Of a stretch of 64,000 bases of DNA, positions 15,958 to 25,589 are shown piece by piece; positions within the stretch are counted from its first letter, which is position 1; each line of letters starts with the position of its first letter. The position numbers and the translations under genes are program-made. Below the pieces are notes generated by a model. The model was given only the letters and a program-made list of their open reading frames with translations. It had not been told where the DNA came from and searched no databases. The stretch is taken from assembly GCA_020634455.1 (NCBI GenBank), contig JACKBQ010000001.1, forward strand, positions 3,100,001 through 3,164,000, read 5' to 3'. Origin of the DNA: Ardenticatenaceae bacterium. Its GTDB lineage: Bacteria > Chloroflexota > Anaerolineae > Promineifilales > Promineifilaceae.

Positions 15958-16797
15958 TCAGGTACTTACAATTTTCACAATTCGGTCATGCCCGGCAAAA
16001 TCGGGCAAAACGGTAATCTGGGCCTCTGGAAAGCAGTGCTGCGCAGCTTGTTGGGCGATGGTGCCCTGCTGCCAGCCAATTTCCAAAAAAATAGCGCCGC
16101 CGGGGCGGAGCCGGGTGGTTGCCTGCTGCAACAACTGCCTGATCAAATCCAGGCCATCTGCGCCGCCATCCAGCGCCAGCGCTGGCTCATGCAATTTTAC
16201 CCCATCAGCCAGCCCCTGCCACTCACCACTGGTGACGTAGGGCAAATTGGCCACAATCAAATCAACTGGCGTCTCAAGTGCGCTTAGCAAGTTGCTCTGT
16301 TGAAAATGAACGCGCCCCGGTGCCAGGCGCGCGCCGTTTTGCTGGGCGATGGCTAAGGCTTGAGGAGAGATGTCTACGGCCGTTACCTGCAAACTGGGCA
16401 AAAAGTGGGCCAGCGTAATGGCGATGCAGCCGCTACCGGTACCGACGTCTACGGCCGTTTGGGCATCATGCTTCCTGGCCCAGGCGACGGCCAATTCGAC
16501 TAACTGCTCGGTCTCTGGCCGGGGAATGAGGACGCCGGGTGCAACGTGAATATCAAAATCGAAAAAAGGGGCGTGTCCGATGATGTACGGGATTGGTTCT
16601 GTCTGGGTGGCGCGGGCGATGAGTTGGTGGTAGGCGGCCGTTTGTTCGGCAGTGAGCGGCTGGTTGTGGTGCACAATCAGGTAGCTGTGGGGTACCTCCA
16701 GCAGGTGTTCCAGCAGCAATCGGGCATCTAGCTGGGGGGTGGGGGATGTGGGGGTGAGTTGGGAACGGCCGTAAACCAGCGCTTCTTGAATATTCAT
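15958..16797 (-). CDS. prmC: Release-factor glutamine methyltransferase PrmC
   Basis: This 279-residue SAM-dependent enzyme methylates the GGQ glutamine of peptide release factors. Evidence is the N-terminal helical domain, the conserved IPRPETE (91-97), the SAM-binding DVGTGSGCIAI (117-127) and a catalytic NLPY (184-187). Most PrmC proteins have NPPY; the Leu in second place is a variant. It is followed three bases later by tsaC, and together they form a translation-quality operon often seen in bacteria. ATG 16797 is the natural start. Confidence 0.93.
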   Translation of the reverse strand: MNIQEALVYGRSQLTPTSPTPQLDARLLLEHLLEVPHSYLIVHHNQPLTAEQTAAYHQLIARATQTEPIPYIIGHAPFFDFDIHVAPGVLIPRPETEQLVELAVAWARKHDAQTAVDVGTGSGCIAITLAHFLPSLQVTAVDISPQALAIAQQNGARLAPGRVHFQQSNLLSALETPVDLIVANLPYVTSGEWQGLADGVKLHEPALALDGGADGLDLIRQLLQQATTRLRPGGAIFLEIGWQQGTIAQQAAQHCFPEAQITVLPDFAGHDRIVKIVST

Positions 16798-16840
16798 CAG
16801 GCAGAAGCATAATGGTTGGCTGGCAAATCAGCAAAAAAAA

Positions 16841-16905
16841 GAGATTGAAGATTAGAGATTAGAGATTTTTAATCTCTGATCGCCAGTCTCCAATCCCCCA
16901 ATTTT
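16841..16905. repeat. GATTAGAGATTAGAGATT repeat and hairpin
   Basis: A run of GATTAGAGATT words is followed by AGAGATT-TTT-AATCTCT, a short stem, and CAGTCTCCAATCCCCC. The same words occur at 32173-32236. It lies after the APS-kinase stop (minus strand), so the stem may help end that transcript. Confidence 0.7.
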
Positions 16906-16926
16906 GAAGAATGGATTGTGGGCTAT

Positions 16927-17475
16927 TTACGCAGGTTCCGCTACCGGAATCAAACCGCGCTTTTCCAGTTCACCGATGATGAAAGCGGCGCTTTCTTCAA
17001 CCGTTTGTTTGTCCGTACGGACGTGGATGTCTGGGCTGCCTGGTGCTTCGAACGGGTCGGAAATGCCGGTGAAGTTTTTGATTTCGCCAGCCAACGCTTT
17101 TTTGTACATCCCTTTTACGTCACGATCAATCACCACGTCCAGCGGCGCATCTATAAACACTTCCAGGAAGTTGGTGGTTTTGCTCCGCACGTCGTCACGG
17201 ATGGATTGGTAGGGGGAGATGAAGGAGCAGATGCAGCCAACGCCGTTGCGGGAGAGCAGTTTGGCCACGAATGTGACACGCTCAATGTTTTTCTCACGGT
17301 CTTCTTTACTGAAACCCAGGTCACGTGTCAGGCTCTCGCGCACCACGTCGCCGTCCAGGCGTTCCAGACGCAGGTCACGCTCCGCCAGTTGGTCGAGCAT
17401 TTCCAAAGCGATGGTCGTTTTGCCCGCACCAGACAGGCCGGTCATCCACAGTACAAATCCTTGTTGTTCGGTCAT
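16927..17475 (-). CDS. cysC: Adenylylsulfate (APS) kinase
   Basis: This 182-residue kinase converts APS to PAPS, the activated sulfate donor. The P-loop GLSGAGKTT (13-21), the segment LDGDVVRESLTRDLGFSKEDRE and the lid region SDPFEAP are typical. I chose the ATG at 17475, preceded by AGAGGA. It lies 88 bases downstream of a fused ATP sulfurylase-APS kinase on the same strand, so this genome region encodes two APS kinase domains. No PAPS reductase or sulfite reductase gene is in the window, so PAPS may serve sulfotransfer or assimilation elsewhere. Confidence 0.93.
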   Translation of the reverse strand: MTEQQGFVLWMTGLSGAGKTTIALEMLDQLAERDLRLERLDGDVVRESLTRDLGFSKEDREKNIERVTFVAKLLSRNGVGCICSFISPYQSIRDDVRSKTTNFLEVFIDAPLDVVIDRDVKGMYKKALAGEIKNFTGISDPFEAPGSPDIHVRTDKQTVEESAAFIIGELEKRGLIPVAEPA

Positions 17476-17489
17476 AATAAATCCTCTTT

Positions 17490-17560
17490 TTGGTAATTGG
17501 GTAATTGAGTAATTGGGTGATGGCACATCAGCAAATCACCCAATTTCTCAATTACAATAA
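17490..17560. repeat. GGTAATTGGGTAATTGAG inverted repeat
   Basis: Words of AATTGGGTAATTG on one side face CACCCAATTTCTCAATTAC on the other, so the spacer between the two APS-kinase genes can form a hairpin. It is another member of the short intergenic repeats, and could attenuate transcription between the genes. Confidence 0.65.
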
Positions 17561-17563
17561 TTT

Positions 17564-19294
17564 TTAGTGGTGGGGGCGAATGAACCCTTTGTCTAGCAGG
17601 AAGGCCACGATTTTGTGTGCATTTTCCTCAGCGGTGTCGCTGGTAGTGTCAATGCGAATTTCGGGGTGGCGTGGCGCTTCGTACGGGTCGTCAATGCCGG
17701 TGAATCCTTTGATTTTGCCACTGCGAGCCTGGGCGTACATGCCTTTGGTGTCGCGACCTTCACACACTTCCAGAGGAGTGTCTACAAATACTTCGATGTA
17801 GTGGTCGCTTTCCATCATGGTGCGGACGTCGTTGCGGGTGGCGCGGTAGGGGGAAACGGCCGCACACACAGCCAGCCCGCCGTGCCGTACAATTTCGGCG
17901 GCAACGTAACCGATGCGGCGCACGTGGTCGTCGCGGTCTTCTTTGCTGTAGCCCAGCCCTTCGGAGAAATGGGTACGTACCACATCGCCATCGAGGAGGG
18001 TGATGTTACGGCCGTATTCCTGCAACAGCGTCGTCAAAACGTTGGCGGTGGTAGATTTGCCCGCATTGTGCAAACCAGTCAGCCAGATGCAAACGCCCTG
18101 GCGATGACGAGGCGGGTACGTTTCCGACAAAATTTCGGCTACGTGGGGTCGGGTAAACCATTGGGGCAGCAGTTTGCCTTTGTGCAAATACTCCTCACGC
18201 ACCTGGGTGCCGGAGATATTGGCCGTTTTCATGCCATCCGTGATGTTGGTGATTTCTTCATACCGTTCTTCTTCTGGCAGGTAAACCAGCATGCGGAACG
18301 GCACCACGGTGACGCCAATCTCGTCGCTGTAGTTTTCGACCAAATCCTGGGCATCGTATGGGCCATAGAATGGCTTGCCTTCAGAGTCGTTACCAGGGCC
18401 AGCATGGTCGCGTCCTACGATGAGGTGGTTGGCCCCATAGTTACGGCGGATGATGGCGTGCCACAGCGCTTCGCGCGGGCCACCCATGCGCATAGCCAGG
18501 GGCAGCAGGGAAAGCAGGATGCGGTCAGAGTCGTAATAGTTGTTGGCCAGCGCTTTGTAAGTACGGACGCGGGTGAAGTAATCCACATCGCCTGGTTTGG
18601 TCATGCCAACTACGGGGTGGAGCAGCAAAACACCATCTTTTTCGGCAATGGCGCGTTTGGTAAGCTCTTCGTGGACGCGGTGCATGGGGTTGCGAGTTTG
18701 GAAGGCAACCACATTTTGATGGCCGAAGGTTTCTAGGGCAGCGCGCGTTTCGGCTGGTGTCATGCGAATGTCTTTAAAATCGTAATGGGAGGGGAGGTGC
18801 AGCACTTGCATGGGGCCAGAAATGTTGCGTTTGCCCCAACGGTGCATCTCAGCCACGATGGGATGCCGCAAATCTGTAGAGCCGAATGCTTTTACGGCCG
18901 TTTCTTCCAAATCCCACTCATAAACCTCTTCGATGGTCATAATCGCCAGCAGCTCATTCTGGGGATCCCGCAAAGCTACATCCTGTCCAAGGGTAACTTC
19001 TACGTCATCATCAATGGGCAGCGGAATAGGCATGGGGAAAACAAACCCATTAGCCAGACGCATATCGTCTAATACAGTTTGGTAATCTGCCTGACCCATA
19101 AACCGATCGAGAGGGGAGAAGGCTCCGACCGCCAAAAGCTCAAAATCACAAACCGAGCGGTCAGAAAGACGAATGGAAGGAAGCTGACTGGCATAAGCGA
19201 TACGCTCATCCCTATCTGCTGTAGGAACGAGTAGATTGACGAGTTTGCCACCATAAGGTGGAATAAGTGTGGTTTTTTCTTTAGTTGCTAACAA
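17564..19294 (-). CDS. Bifunctional sulfate adenylyltransferase / APS kinase
   Basis: This 576-residue fusion makes PAPS from sulfate in two steps. The N-terminal ATP sulfurylase (about 1-390) has QTRNPMH (199-205) and GRDHAGPG (294-301), both nucleotide-binding signatures. The C-terminal APS kinase (about 400-576) has the P-loop GLHNAGKST (407-415), a variant of the usual GLSGSGKST, and LLDGDVVR (433-440). The start is TTG at 19294 with AAAGGGG nine bases upstream; no in-frame ATG fits. It is the first gene of a pair with a stand-alone APS kinase. The kinase half keeps its catalytic features, so both may be active. Confidence 0.92.
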   Translation of the reverse strand: MLATKEKTTLIPPYGGKLVNLLVPTADRDERIAYASQLPSIRLSDRSVCDFELLAVGAFSPLDRFMGQADYQTVLDDMRLANGFVFPMPIPLPIDDDVEVTLGQDVALRDPQNELLAIMTIEEVYEWDLEETAVKAFGSTDLRHPIVAEMHRWGKRNISGPMQVLHLPSHYDFKDIRMTPAETRAALETFGHQNVVAFQTRNPMHRVHEELTKRAIAEKDGVLLLHPVVGMTKPGDVDYFTRVRTYKALANNYYDSDRILLSLLPLAMRMGGPREALWHAIIRRNYGANHLIVGRDHAGPGNDSEGKPFYGPYDAQDLVENYSDEIGVTVVPFRMLVYLPEEERYEEITNITDGMKTANISGTQVREEYLHKGKLLPQWFTRPHVAEILSETYPPRHRQGVCIWLTGLHNAGKSTTANVLTTLLQEYGRNITLLDGDVVRTHFSEGLGYSKEDRDDHVRRIGYVAAEIVRHGGLAVCAAVSPYRATRNDVRTMMESDHYIEVFVDTPLEVCEGRDTKGMYAQARSGKIKGFTGIDDPYEAPRHPEIRIDTTSDTAEENAHKIVAFLLDKGFIRPHH

Positions 19295-19606
19295 TGGTAC
19301 ATGCCCCTTTGTATAAAAATGGAAGCAGCAATCATAAAAAAAGCGGCCCTGAGCATCTCACTCGGCAAGGAGCGATTTATTCTGGGCTGCTTTGATAATT
19401 TTTGAAAGATGCTTCTGCGCTTGTAAAACTTGAATGATTCGCAAACAATTGTAGCGGGAATGTCAAGAAGAATGAATGCGAACTCCGTCCTAGTCTAGGA
19501 ATTGTTTCTTACGGACAGCGTTAAGAGTTAATGGGCTATTCAAAAAAGCTAATCACACGTTTTGTTCAAGAGGCGATTAGCAATTGGGAGCAAATTGTAT
19601 CCTAAA

Positions 19607-19634
19607 ATGACAAGCAATTCTACGGTGTTATAAT
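19607..19634 (+). promoter_or_regulatory. Predicted sigma-70 promoter for the lipoprotein gene
   Basis: ATGACA at 19607-19612 and TATAAT at 19629-19634 are separated by 16 bases, close to the consensus. The remaining 19295-19720 region holds the sat leader and nothing else I could recognise. The lipoprotein ATG is 86 bases downstream. Confidence 0.6.
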
Positions 19635-19720
19635 CCCTCTTTGTTTTGAGTAAGGTAACAAATCAAAAGAATTTACTTAGCTGCGTGTTATGAAAGATTT
19701 TGCATCTTCAGGGAGTTGAT

Positions 19721-20776
19721 ATGTTTTCCTTTGGATCACAATTTAAAGCGAAAAAATTGTTTGTAGGCTTGGTTGTTTTTGGGTGGTTGGTTCTGGTGGG
19801 CTGCGGCCCTGTTCAAGACGATGATGTTTCGCAAACATTATCGCCAGATAGCGAACAACTTGATTCCTCTGGTCAGGGTTACCCAGCGCCTGGCAATTTG
19901 GATGGTTATCCAGTGCCTTCTCCAGAGGTTGCTCTTCAGGAGCCACCGCCTATTTTGCCGACCTTTCCTGGGAAAATTGCGTTTCAGACTGAGCAGTTTA
20001 ATGGTAATTTGCAAGTTGCTCTTTTTGATGGCGCTACCGGAGAAATTTCTCAATTAAATTCAGCGTTTGCACAAAGTTTTGAGCCGGCATGGGCACCTGA
20101 CTGCACGAGCTTGATTTACACAATAGGCCAGGCGGGAAGCGGTGATTTTGAGATCTATCAGCAACCGCTGTCGGGTGGAGAAGCTTCATTGTTTATCAAT
20201 CATGAAAATTTTTATGATTGGGGTGCGGACTGGTCTGCGGTGAATGATGTGGTGGCATACCAAACCAATGAAAATGCGCTCATTAATGTTTGTTTTGCTG
20301 ATGCAAATGGCAATGAATTGGGCTGTATGGAGCGTAGTGAGTTTAGTAATGCGATGCCAGCATGGTCACCCGATGGGACTCATCTGGTATTTAGCAGTAA
20401 TCGGGATCAAAACTGGGAGCTATATCTTGTGGATTACCCAGGTTTGAGTTCAGTTACCCAGTTAACTGCAAATGGGGGCACGAACTTTGACGCTGTTTTT
20501 TCGGCAGACGGCCGTACTATTCTTTTTTCTTCTCAACGAGGGGCTGCGTTTAATATCTATTCTATTGAAGCGAATGGCCAAAACGAACGACAGCTCACCA
20601 CTGATGGGGCTGATGAAAGATACCCAGTTTGGGTTGGGGAAAGTTTGGTTGCGTATTCTGGCGGTCTTCAGGATGAGACGGATTTGTATTTAATGAATGC
20701 AGATGGGAGCAATTCGCAGCGTTTGACATATTCGGCCGGAAAAGATGAGTGGCCAAGCTGGTGTGCTGCTCCTTAG
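19721..20776 (+). CDS. Lipoprotein with PD40/TolB-like propeller repeats
   Basis: This 351-residue protein has a lipoprotein signal with a lipobox at LVLVGCG (Cys about residue 28), then a Pro/Gly-rich linker and a beta-propeller-like domain. Five or six PD40-type repeats are visible, for example PAWSPDGTHLVFSSNRDQNW and AVFSADGRTILFSSQRG, and DLYLMNADGSNSQRLTYS. Such proteins are usually surface sensors or scaffolds, not enzymes. I chose ATG 19721 with GGGAG upstream over an earlier in-frame ATG. It lies 102 bases upstream of the polysaccharide operon and may belong to the same surface system. Confidence 0.85.
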   Translation: MFSFGSQFKAKKLFVGLVVFGWLVLVGCGPVQDDDVSQTLSPDSEQLDSSGQGYPAPGNLDGYPVPSPEVALQEPPPILPTFPGKIAFQTEQFNGNLQVALFDGATGEISQLNSAFAQSFEPAWAPDCTSLIYTIGQAGSGDFEIYQQPLSGGEASLFINHENFYDWGADWSAVNDVVAYQTNENALINVCFADANGNELGCMERSEFSNAMPAWSPDGTHLVFSSNRDQNWELYLVDYPGLSSVTQLTANGGTNFDAVFSADGRTILFSSQRGAAFNIYSIEANGQNERQLTTDGADERYPVWVGESLVAYSGGLQDETDLYLMNADGSNSQRLTYSAGKDEWPSWCAAP

Positions 20777-20878
20777 GTGGTCGTCCAAAAAATTAGCGGA
20801 ATTGTGCGGATGGTTGGGCGTGATCAGCCTTTCATTTGGCGCGTTGTTAGTTTGCTTTGTTTGGGTTGAGTATGTTCG

Positions 20879-22555
20879 ATGAGTTCTAAGTTATTGGTTA
20901 TTGGCCTGGATGGCGGTACGTTTGATCTGCTGCTACCTCTGGTGAAACAGGGGATTATGCCGCATTTTGGACGGTTTTTGCAGGCGGGCAGTTGGGGTCG
21001 GTTGGCCTCTACGGTGCCGCCGTTTACGGCCGTTGCCTGGAGCAGCTTTGCGACGGGTAAAAATCCGGGCAAGCATGGCGTTTTGTCTTTCGAGCGGTCA
21101 GAAAAATTTCATTATCATGAAAAGATAGTCGGATTTAACGATGCACGTCGGTTGGAACGGCCGTTGTGGGATATTTTGAGTGAGGCGGGCAAGCGCGTTG
21201 CTGTCATCAACGTTCCTTTATCTTACCCGCCGCGCCCGGTAAACGGGCTCATGATTACGGGGATGATGACCCCGGCAACCGCTCGTGAATTTACGTTTCC
21301 CCCAGCGTTCGCGGAACAGTTAGCGGGCTACCGCATTGATGTGGATTTTGTGCGCGAAGGGGACTCTTTTCGGCGGTATGGCTTGCCGCCGAAAGAAGAG
21401 ATGTTGGCTGATATTCAAGCAGTAACGAGGCAGCGTACGGCCGTTTGCCAACGTTTACTAGAGCAAGAAGCGTGGGATTTTTTTATGGTTGTGTATACGG
21501 GCACCGACCGGATTTCCCACTTTTTTTGGGATGATTTAGAACCATTGTGGGGGGAACGGCCGTTTGCTAACCCGCCATCTTCAAATTTCTCGAAGTTGTT
21601 GGATTATTTTCAACAATTGGATAACGATATTGCGCAACTCGTTAAGCAAGCTGGGCCAGAAGCACACCTCCTTTTTATGTCTGATCATGGTTTTGGTACT
21701 GCCCCCACCAAACGGTTTGCCGTGAACCTGTGGCTAGAACAACAGCAGCTTTTGACTGCACAAGTGCCCAACCGTATAGGGGGCCTGGCGTATTGGCGCA
21801 TGAAAATTGGCCGCAGCGCCGTTTTGAAGCAGTTGGCCAGACGTTTTATTCCGCAGCAGGCGCAAGACCGGCTGGCGCAAAAAGCGACGGAAGCTGCTGG
21901 CGGAAGTGACATAGCTTGGGCTAAAAGCCAGGCTTATTTTGTGCCTGTATACTTTAATGTATGCGGTATTGAGCTAAATCAGGTTGGTCAACATCGTGAG
22001 GGAGTTGTTGCGCCAGGTCCAGCCTATGAGGCGGTACGCGACAAGATTATTGCGGCAGCTGGGAAGCTGGTGGACCCAGAAACTGGAGAGCCCATTGTCG
22101 AACTGGTAGCTCGCCGGGAAGATTTGTTTGAGGGGCCATTTGTTGAGCAATTCCCAGACATTATTTTGGTTTTGAAGCCGGAATATGTGGGAGGGCAATC
22201 ATTAGCAGCCAGCCAATTAATTGAGCCGCATGTACCGTTTCGCTCTGGGGAGCATCGCCCAGACGGTATTTTTGCGGCGGTTGGCCCCAAAATTCATCAA
22301 TTGGCCGATTTGCCAGATTTGCATTTAATGGATGTTTCGGCGACGGCTTTGTATTTGTTGGATGTACCAGTTCCAGATGATTTTGACGGCCGTATTCTAG
22401 AAGAAGCGATAGACCCGGCACATTGGCACCGCTATCCTGCACAATACCAGGAAGGGCAGGTGAAAGCGGCTTCGGGCACGGTTGAATCTATGTACTCTAA
22501 AGATGAAGAAGCAGAAATCATAGAGCGGTTGCGCAGTTTAGGGTACATGGAGTAA
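20879..22555 (+). CDS. Alkaline-phosphatase-superfamily phosphohydrolase/transferase, copy 1
   Basis: This 558-residue protein belongs to the nucleotide pyrophosphatase/phosphodiesterase branch of the alkaline phosphatase superfamily (COG3379-like). Metal and nucleophile sites are visible: GLDGG (Asp11), PPFTAVAWSSFATGKNPGKHG (Thr50 as probable nucleophile), FMSDHGFG and SGEHRPDGIF. It has no signal peptide. The next gene, its paralog, starts at the base after its stop. With a flippase and glycosyltransferase downstream, it may modify or trim a lipid-linked glycan, for example with phospho-groups (inference). Weak ribosome site at ATG 20879. Confidence 0.85.
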   Translation: MSSKLLVIGLDGGTFDLLLPLVKQGIMPHFGRFLQAGSWGRLASTVPPFTAVAWSSFATGKNPGKHGVLSFERSEKFHYHEKIVGFNDARRLERPLWDILSEAGKRVAVINVPLSYPPRPVNGLMITGMMTPATAREFTFPPAFAEQLAGYRIDVDFVREGDSFRRYGLPPKEEMLADIQAVTRQRTAVCQRLLEQEAWDFFMVVYTGTDRISHFFWDDLEPLWGERPFANPPSSNFSKLLDYFQQLDNDIAQLVKQAGPEAHLLFMSDHGFGTAPTKRFAVNLWLEQQQLLTAQVPNRIGGLAYWRMKIGRSAVLKQLARRFIPQQAQDRLAQKATEAAGGSDIAWAKSQAYFVPVYFNVCGIELNQVGQHREGVVAPGPAYEAVRDKIIAAAGKLVDPETGEPIVELVARREDLFEGPFVEQFPDIILVLKPEYVGGQSLAASQLIEPHVPFRSGEHRPDGIFAAVGPKIHQLADLPDLHLMDVSATALYLLDVPVPDDFDGRILEEAIDPAHWHRYPAQYQEGQVKAASGTVESMYSKDEEAEIIERLRSLGYME

Positions 22556-24154
22556 ATGATGACCAACCCAAAACTGCTAGTGATTGGTTTAGACGGGGCT
22601 GATTGGCGTGTGCTGCAACCAGCAATTGACGCTGGACACCTGCCGGTGCTAGCTCAATTGCAAAGGGAGGGGAGTTACGGCCGTTTAAATTCCACTATTC
22701 GCCCCGAGAGTTCTGTTGCCTGGTCTACATTTGCCACAGGGGTGAACCCTGGCAAGCATGGTGTGTATGGCTTTGTGCGGCATGAGCCGCAAAGCTATAA
22801 CTTTTCTTTGGCCAATAGCAAGCATATTGCTCTTAAGCGATTTTGGGATTATTTGGGTGAAGCAGGCCAAAAAACGGGGCTGTTGAACATCCCTTTTACC
22901 TATCCACCCCAGAAAGTTAATGGCTTTTTGATCGGTGGCATGTTGACCCCTGGTGCCCACGTCCCGTTCACATTTCCATCAGAATTACAAGAAAAAGTTC
23001 TGGGCAGGATACGGCCGTTTATGTTTGATGCCGGAGATGGCGAACAAACGAGGGAAGCCGTTGTTAGCCGCGTATTTGCTTACACCAAACAGCAGCTTGA
23101 GCTGGCGTTGTGGCTTTTGCAAGAAGAGGCGTGGGACTGTTTTACAGTTGTCTTTACTGGATTAGATCGGTTGCAGCATTTTGCCTGGGGTGGCGAGGAT
23201 CATTTGGCTCATTTGCAGCAATTGGATAAGGCAATAGAGCAGATTTTAGCCGTTCTGCCTGCCGACACGATGCTTTTTATTTTGTCTGATCATGGATTTG
23301 GTGGTGTAGCAAATCGGTTTTACATTAATAGATGGTTGCAGGATGAAGGGTATCTTACGTTACGGGCCTCTAATCCTTTGCAGGTTTCTGCTGGAAACTG
23401 GTTGTCATGGCTGAGAAGGGTGCCGCTTTTGGTTAATCTAAAGCAACGCTTTTTGCCTGCTGCCTGGGGGCCAACACAGTTGAAAACGGCCGCATTTGGG
23501 CAGGCAATTGATTGGCCACAAACAAAGGTTTACTATGCCCCAGATGGAGGTTTGCGCATTAACCTGCGTGGGCGTGAGCCAGATGGCATTGTTGCTCAGG
23601 CTGAATATGACGCATTGCGGGCGGAATTGGTCAACAAGTTGAGCCAATTGCGTGATTCTGGCCTGGATCAATGCTCGGTAGCGGCCGTTTATCTGAAAGA
23701 GCAACTGTACAATGGCCCCTTTGCCCACCTGGCACCAGACTTAATTGTTGAGCCACAGCGAAATAACGTGGCCTCTGAGCAAAACTATATTCTGGATGGC
23801 AAACTGGATGCAGAAACGGCCGTGTCCCATACAGCCCACCCCTATAATGGTAATCATGCCTCGCAGGGGATTTTTCTGGCTTGGGCACCAGAGACCATTG
23901 CCCCCAAAAGAGTTGCGGATATAGACTTGCAAGATATTGCCCCTACAATTTTAGCAGCCTTGCATTCCCCCATACCTGCCCATATGGATGGACGGGTGCT
24001 AAATGAGATTTTTGTCTCGCAAAAAAGCCCAACCCCTTCTTATTTCGATGATTCGTTTTATGAGACCATTGCCCATATGGATGCTGATGCCCGTGCGGCT
24101 GACGATATGACCAAAGTAGAAGAGCGACTCCGAAAATTGGGCTATCTTGATTAA
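22556..24154 (+). CDS. Alkaline-phosphatase-superfamily phosphohydrolase/transferase, copy 2
   Basis: This 532-residue protein is a paralog of the preceding gene. It shares GLDGADW, RPESSVAWSTFATGVNPGKHG (Ser as probable nucleophile in place of Thr), FILSDHGFGG and NGNHASQGIF. The two differ enough to act on different substrates. The start at 22556 abuts the previous stop and a second ATG follows directly, so translation is coupled. Both end with a conserved REERL..LGYL/M-type tail (EERLRKLGYLD here). Downstream, after two bases, comes the flippase. Confidence 0.85.
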   Translation: MMTNPKLLVIGLDGADWRVLQPAIDAGHLPVLAQLQREGSYGRLNSTIRPESSVAWSTFATGVNPGKHGVYGFVRHEPQSYNFSLANSKHIALKRFWDYLGEAGQKTGLLNIPFTYPPQKVNGFLIGGMLTPGAHVPFTFPSELQEKVLGRIRPFMFDAGDGEQTREAVVSRVFAYTKQQLELALWLLQEEAWDCFTVVFTGLDRLQHFAWGGEDHLAHLQQLDKAIEQILAVLPADTMLFILSDHGFGGVANRFYINRWLQDEGYLTLRASNPLQVSAGNWLSWLRRVPLLVNLKQRFLPAAWGPTQLKTAAFGQAIDWPQTKVYYAPDGGLRINLRGREPDGIVAQAEYDALRAELVNKLSQLRDSGLDQCSVAAVYLKEQLYNGPFAHLAPDLIVEPQRNNVASEQNYILDGKLDAETAVSHTAHPYNGNHASQGIFLAWAPETIAPKRVADIDLQDIAPTILAALHSPIPAHMDGRVLNEIFVSQKSPTPSYFDDSFYETIAHMDADARAADDMTKVEERLRKLGYLD

Positions 24155-24156
24155 AT

Positions 24157-25587
24157 ATGAACGCCTCCCTACGTGTATTTAAAAATTCAACAGCGCTCTC
24201 TTTTTCGGTTCTTATCGAGCGGGGGATCGCTTTTCTTTTACCACTGTATGTTGCCCGCATTTTGGGGCTCGAAACGTGGGGCGATTACAATACAGCATAC
24301 ACATTTGTGCTGATTGGGGCGGCGATTGCTCCCACTGGTTTGTTTGAGCTTTTGCCACGGAAGATAGCACGCGATTCCGAACAAACTTCTAGTGCATTGA
24401 TAAATAGTTTGGTCATTGGCTTTTTTGCCAGTTTGGTAACGGCCGTGTTGATGATAACCGTCACCCGCGCCCTTAACTATCCAGCGCACATTGAATCTTT
24501 AATTATCGTAGGGATTCTTTCAACAATTTTGCCACAAACTGAAGCCTCGATGTTTGAAAACGTCATTCAGGGGTTGGAACGAATGGAGTGGATAGTATGG
24601 GTGCGTTTGCCCTCTACCTTTGTGCGTGTGGCAATCTCTATTTGGCTGTTAGAAATGGGATTTGGGATTCAGGTTCTGTTTTATACGTTAGCCATTTACT
24701 ATGTTCTCAATGCCTGTGTTTACCTGATTGTTTTACGCAGACGGTTTGGTTTTGTGTATCAAAAAGTGGATTTTGCGCAGGTTCGCATATTATTTGTGCA
24801 GGCCTTGCCTTTTTTTATGATTATTTCTACAACCGAAACTTTTCGGCAGCTAGATCGCATCTTTCTCTCCAAACTGTGGGACACAGATGCCGTAGGAATT
24901 TATTCAACCGGGAGCATGTATACCCAACTTCTTTATATGTTTGCTCCGGCATTGATGGGGGCATTGTTTCCGGGCCTTGCCCGTACTTTTATTAAGGACA
25001 AGGATCGTTTTGCATATTTGGTTTCATGGCTATTTAAATTATTTGCTTTACTCATTTTTCCCCTGATGATATTTACCATTATCTTTGCTGGCCCGATTAT
25101 TTTGCTTGTTTTTGGTGCCGAATATGAGTCGGCAGTGCCTGTTATGCAACTATTAGCCTTAGGGATATTGCCTACATTTCTTTCTCGGATGCTTTATCGG
25201 GCAATATTGGCAAGTGATAATGAACGATTTGCTGTTTACGTTGCTATAGTTGCGAACAGTGCCAGCTTGCTTTTGAATATTTTGCTAATTCCTAAATTTG
25301 GCGTCATGGGGGCTGGTTTGTCTTCTTTGGGAACGGTTTTTATAAATTTTGGCCAAAATTTTTGGTATGCAGCCAGGGTGATAAGGTTTGATTTTTGGCG
25401 CTCTTTGTGGAAACCGCTTTTTTGTATGGTGATAAGCATTGGGGTGAGTGTGCTTCTTTATTCTTATAGTCAAATTTTAGCGTTTGGGCTGGGAACGGCC
25501 GTGTTTATCATCGTGTTGTGGCTCACAGGAACATTTACGCGGGCTGATTTAGACAATTTCTCCGCGGTTCGAAGCAAGGATGCCTAA
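24157..25587 (+). CDS. Wzx-type oligosaccharide flippase (MOP superfamily)
   Basis: This 476-residue protein has about 12-14 transmembrane helices and the N-terminal FKNSTALSFSVLIERGIAFLL and YVARILGLETWGDYNTA, typical of polysaccharide flippases. It would move a lipid-linked glycan across the cytoplasmic membrane. It starts two bases after the previous stop and ends two bases before the next gene, so the four genes 20879-26792 form one tight operon. Codon and base composition are slightly more AT-rich than the housekeeping genes. Confidence 0.88.
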   Translation: MNASLRVFKNSTALSFSVLIERGIAFLLPLYVARILGLETWGDYNTAYTFVLIGAAIAPTGLFELLPRKIARDSEQTSSALINSLVIGFFASLVTAVLMITVTRALNYPAHIESLIIVGILSTILPQTEASMFENVIQGLERMEWIVWVRLPSTFVRVAISIWLLEMGFGIQVLFYTLAIYYVLNACVYLIVLRRRFGFVYQKVDFAQVRILFVQALPFFMIISTTETFRQLDRIFLSKLWDTDAVGIYSTGSMYTQLLYMFAPALMGALFPGLARTFIKDKDRFAYLVSWLFKLFALLIFPLMIFTIIFAGPIILLVFGAEYESAVPVMQLLALGILPTFLSRMLYRAILASDNERFAVYVAIVANSASLLLNILLIPKFGVMGAGLSSLGTVFINFGQNFWYAARVIRFDFWRSLWKPLFCMVISIGVSVLLYSYSQILAFGLGTAVFIIVLWLTGTFTRADLDNFSAVRSKDA

Positions 25588-25589
25588 CA

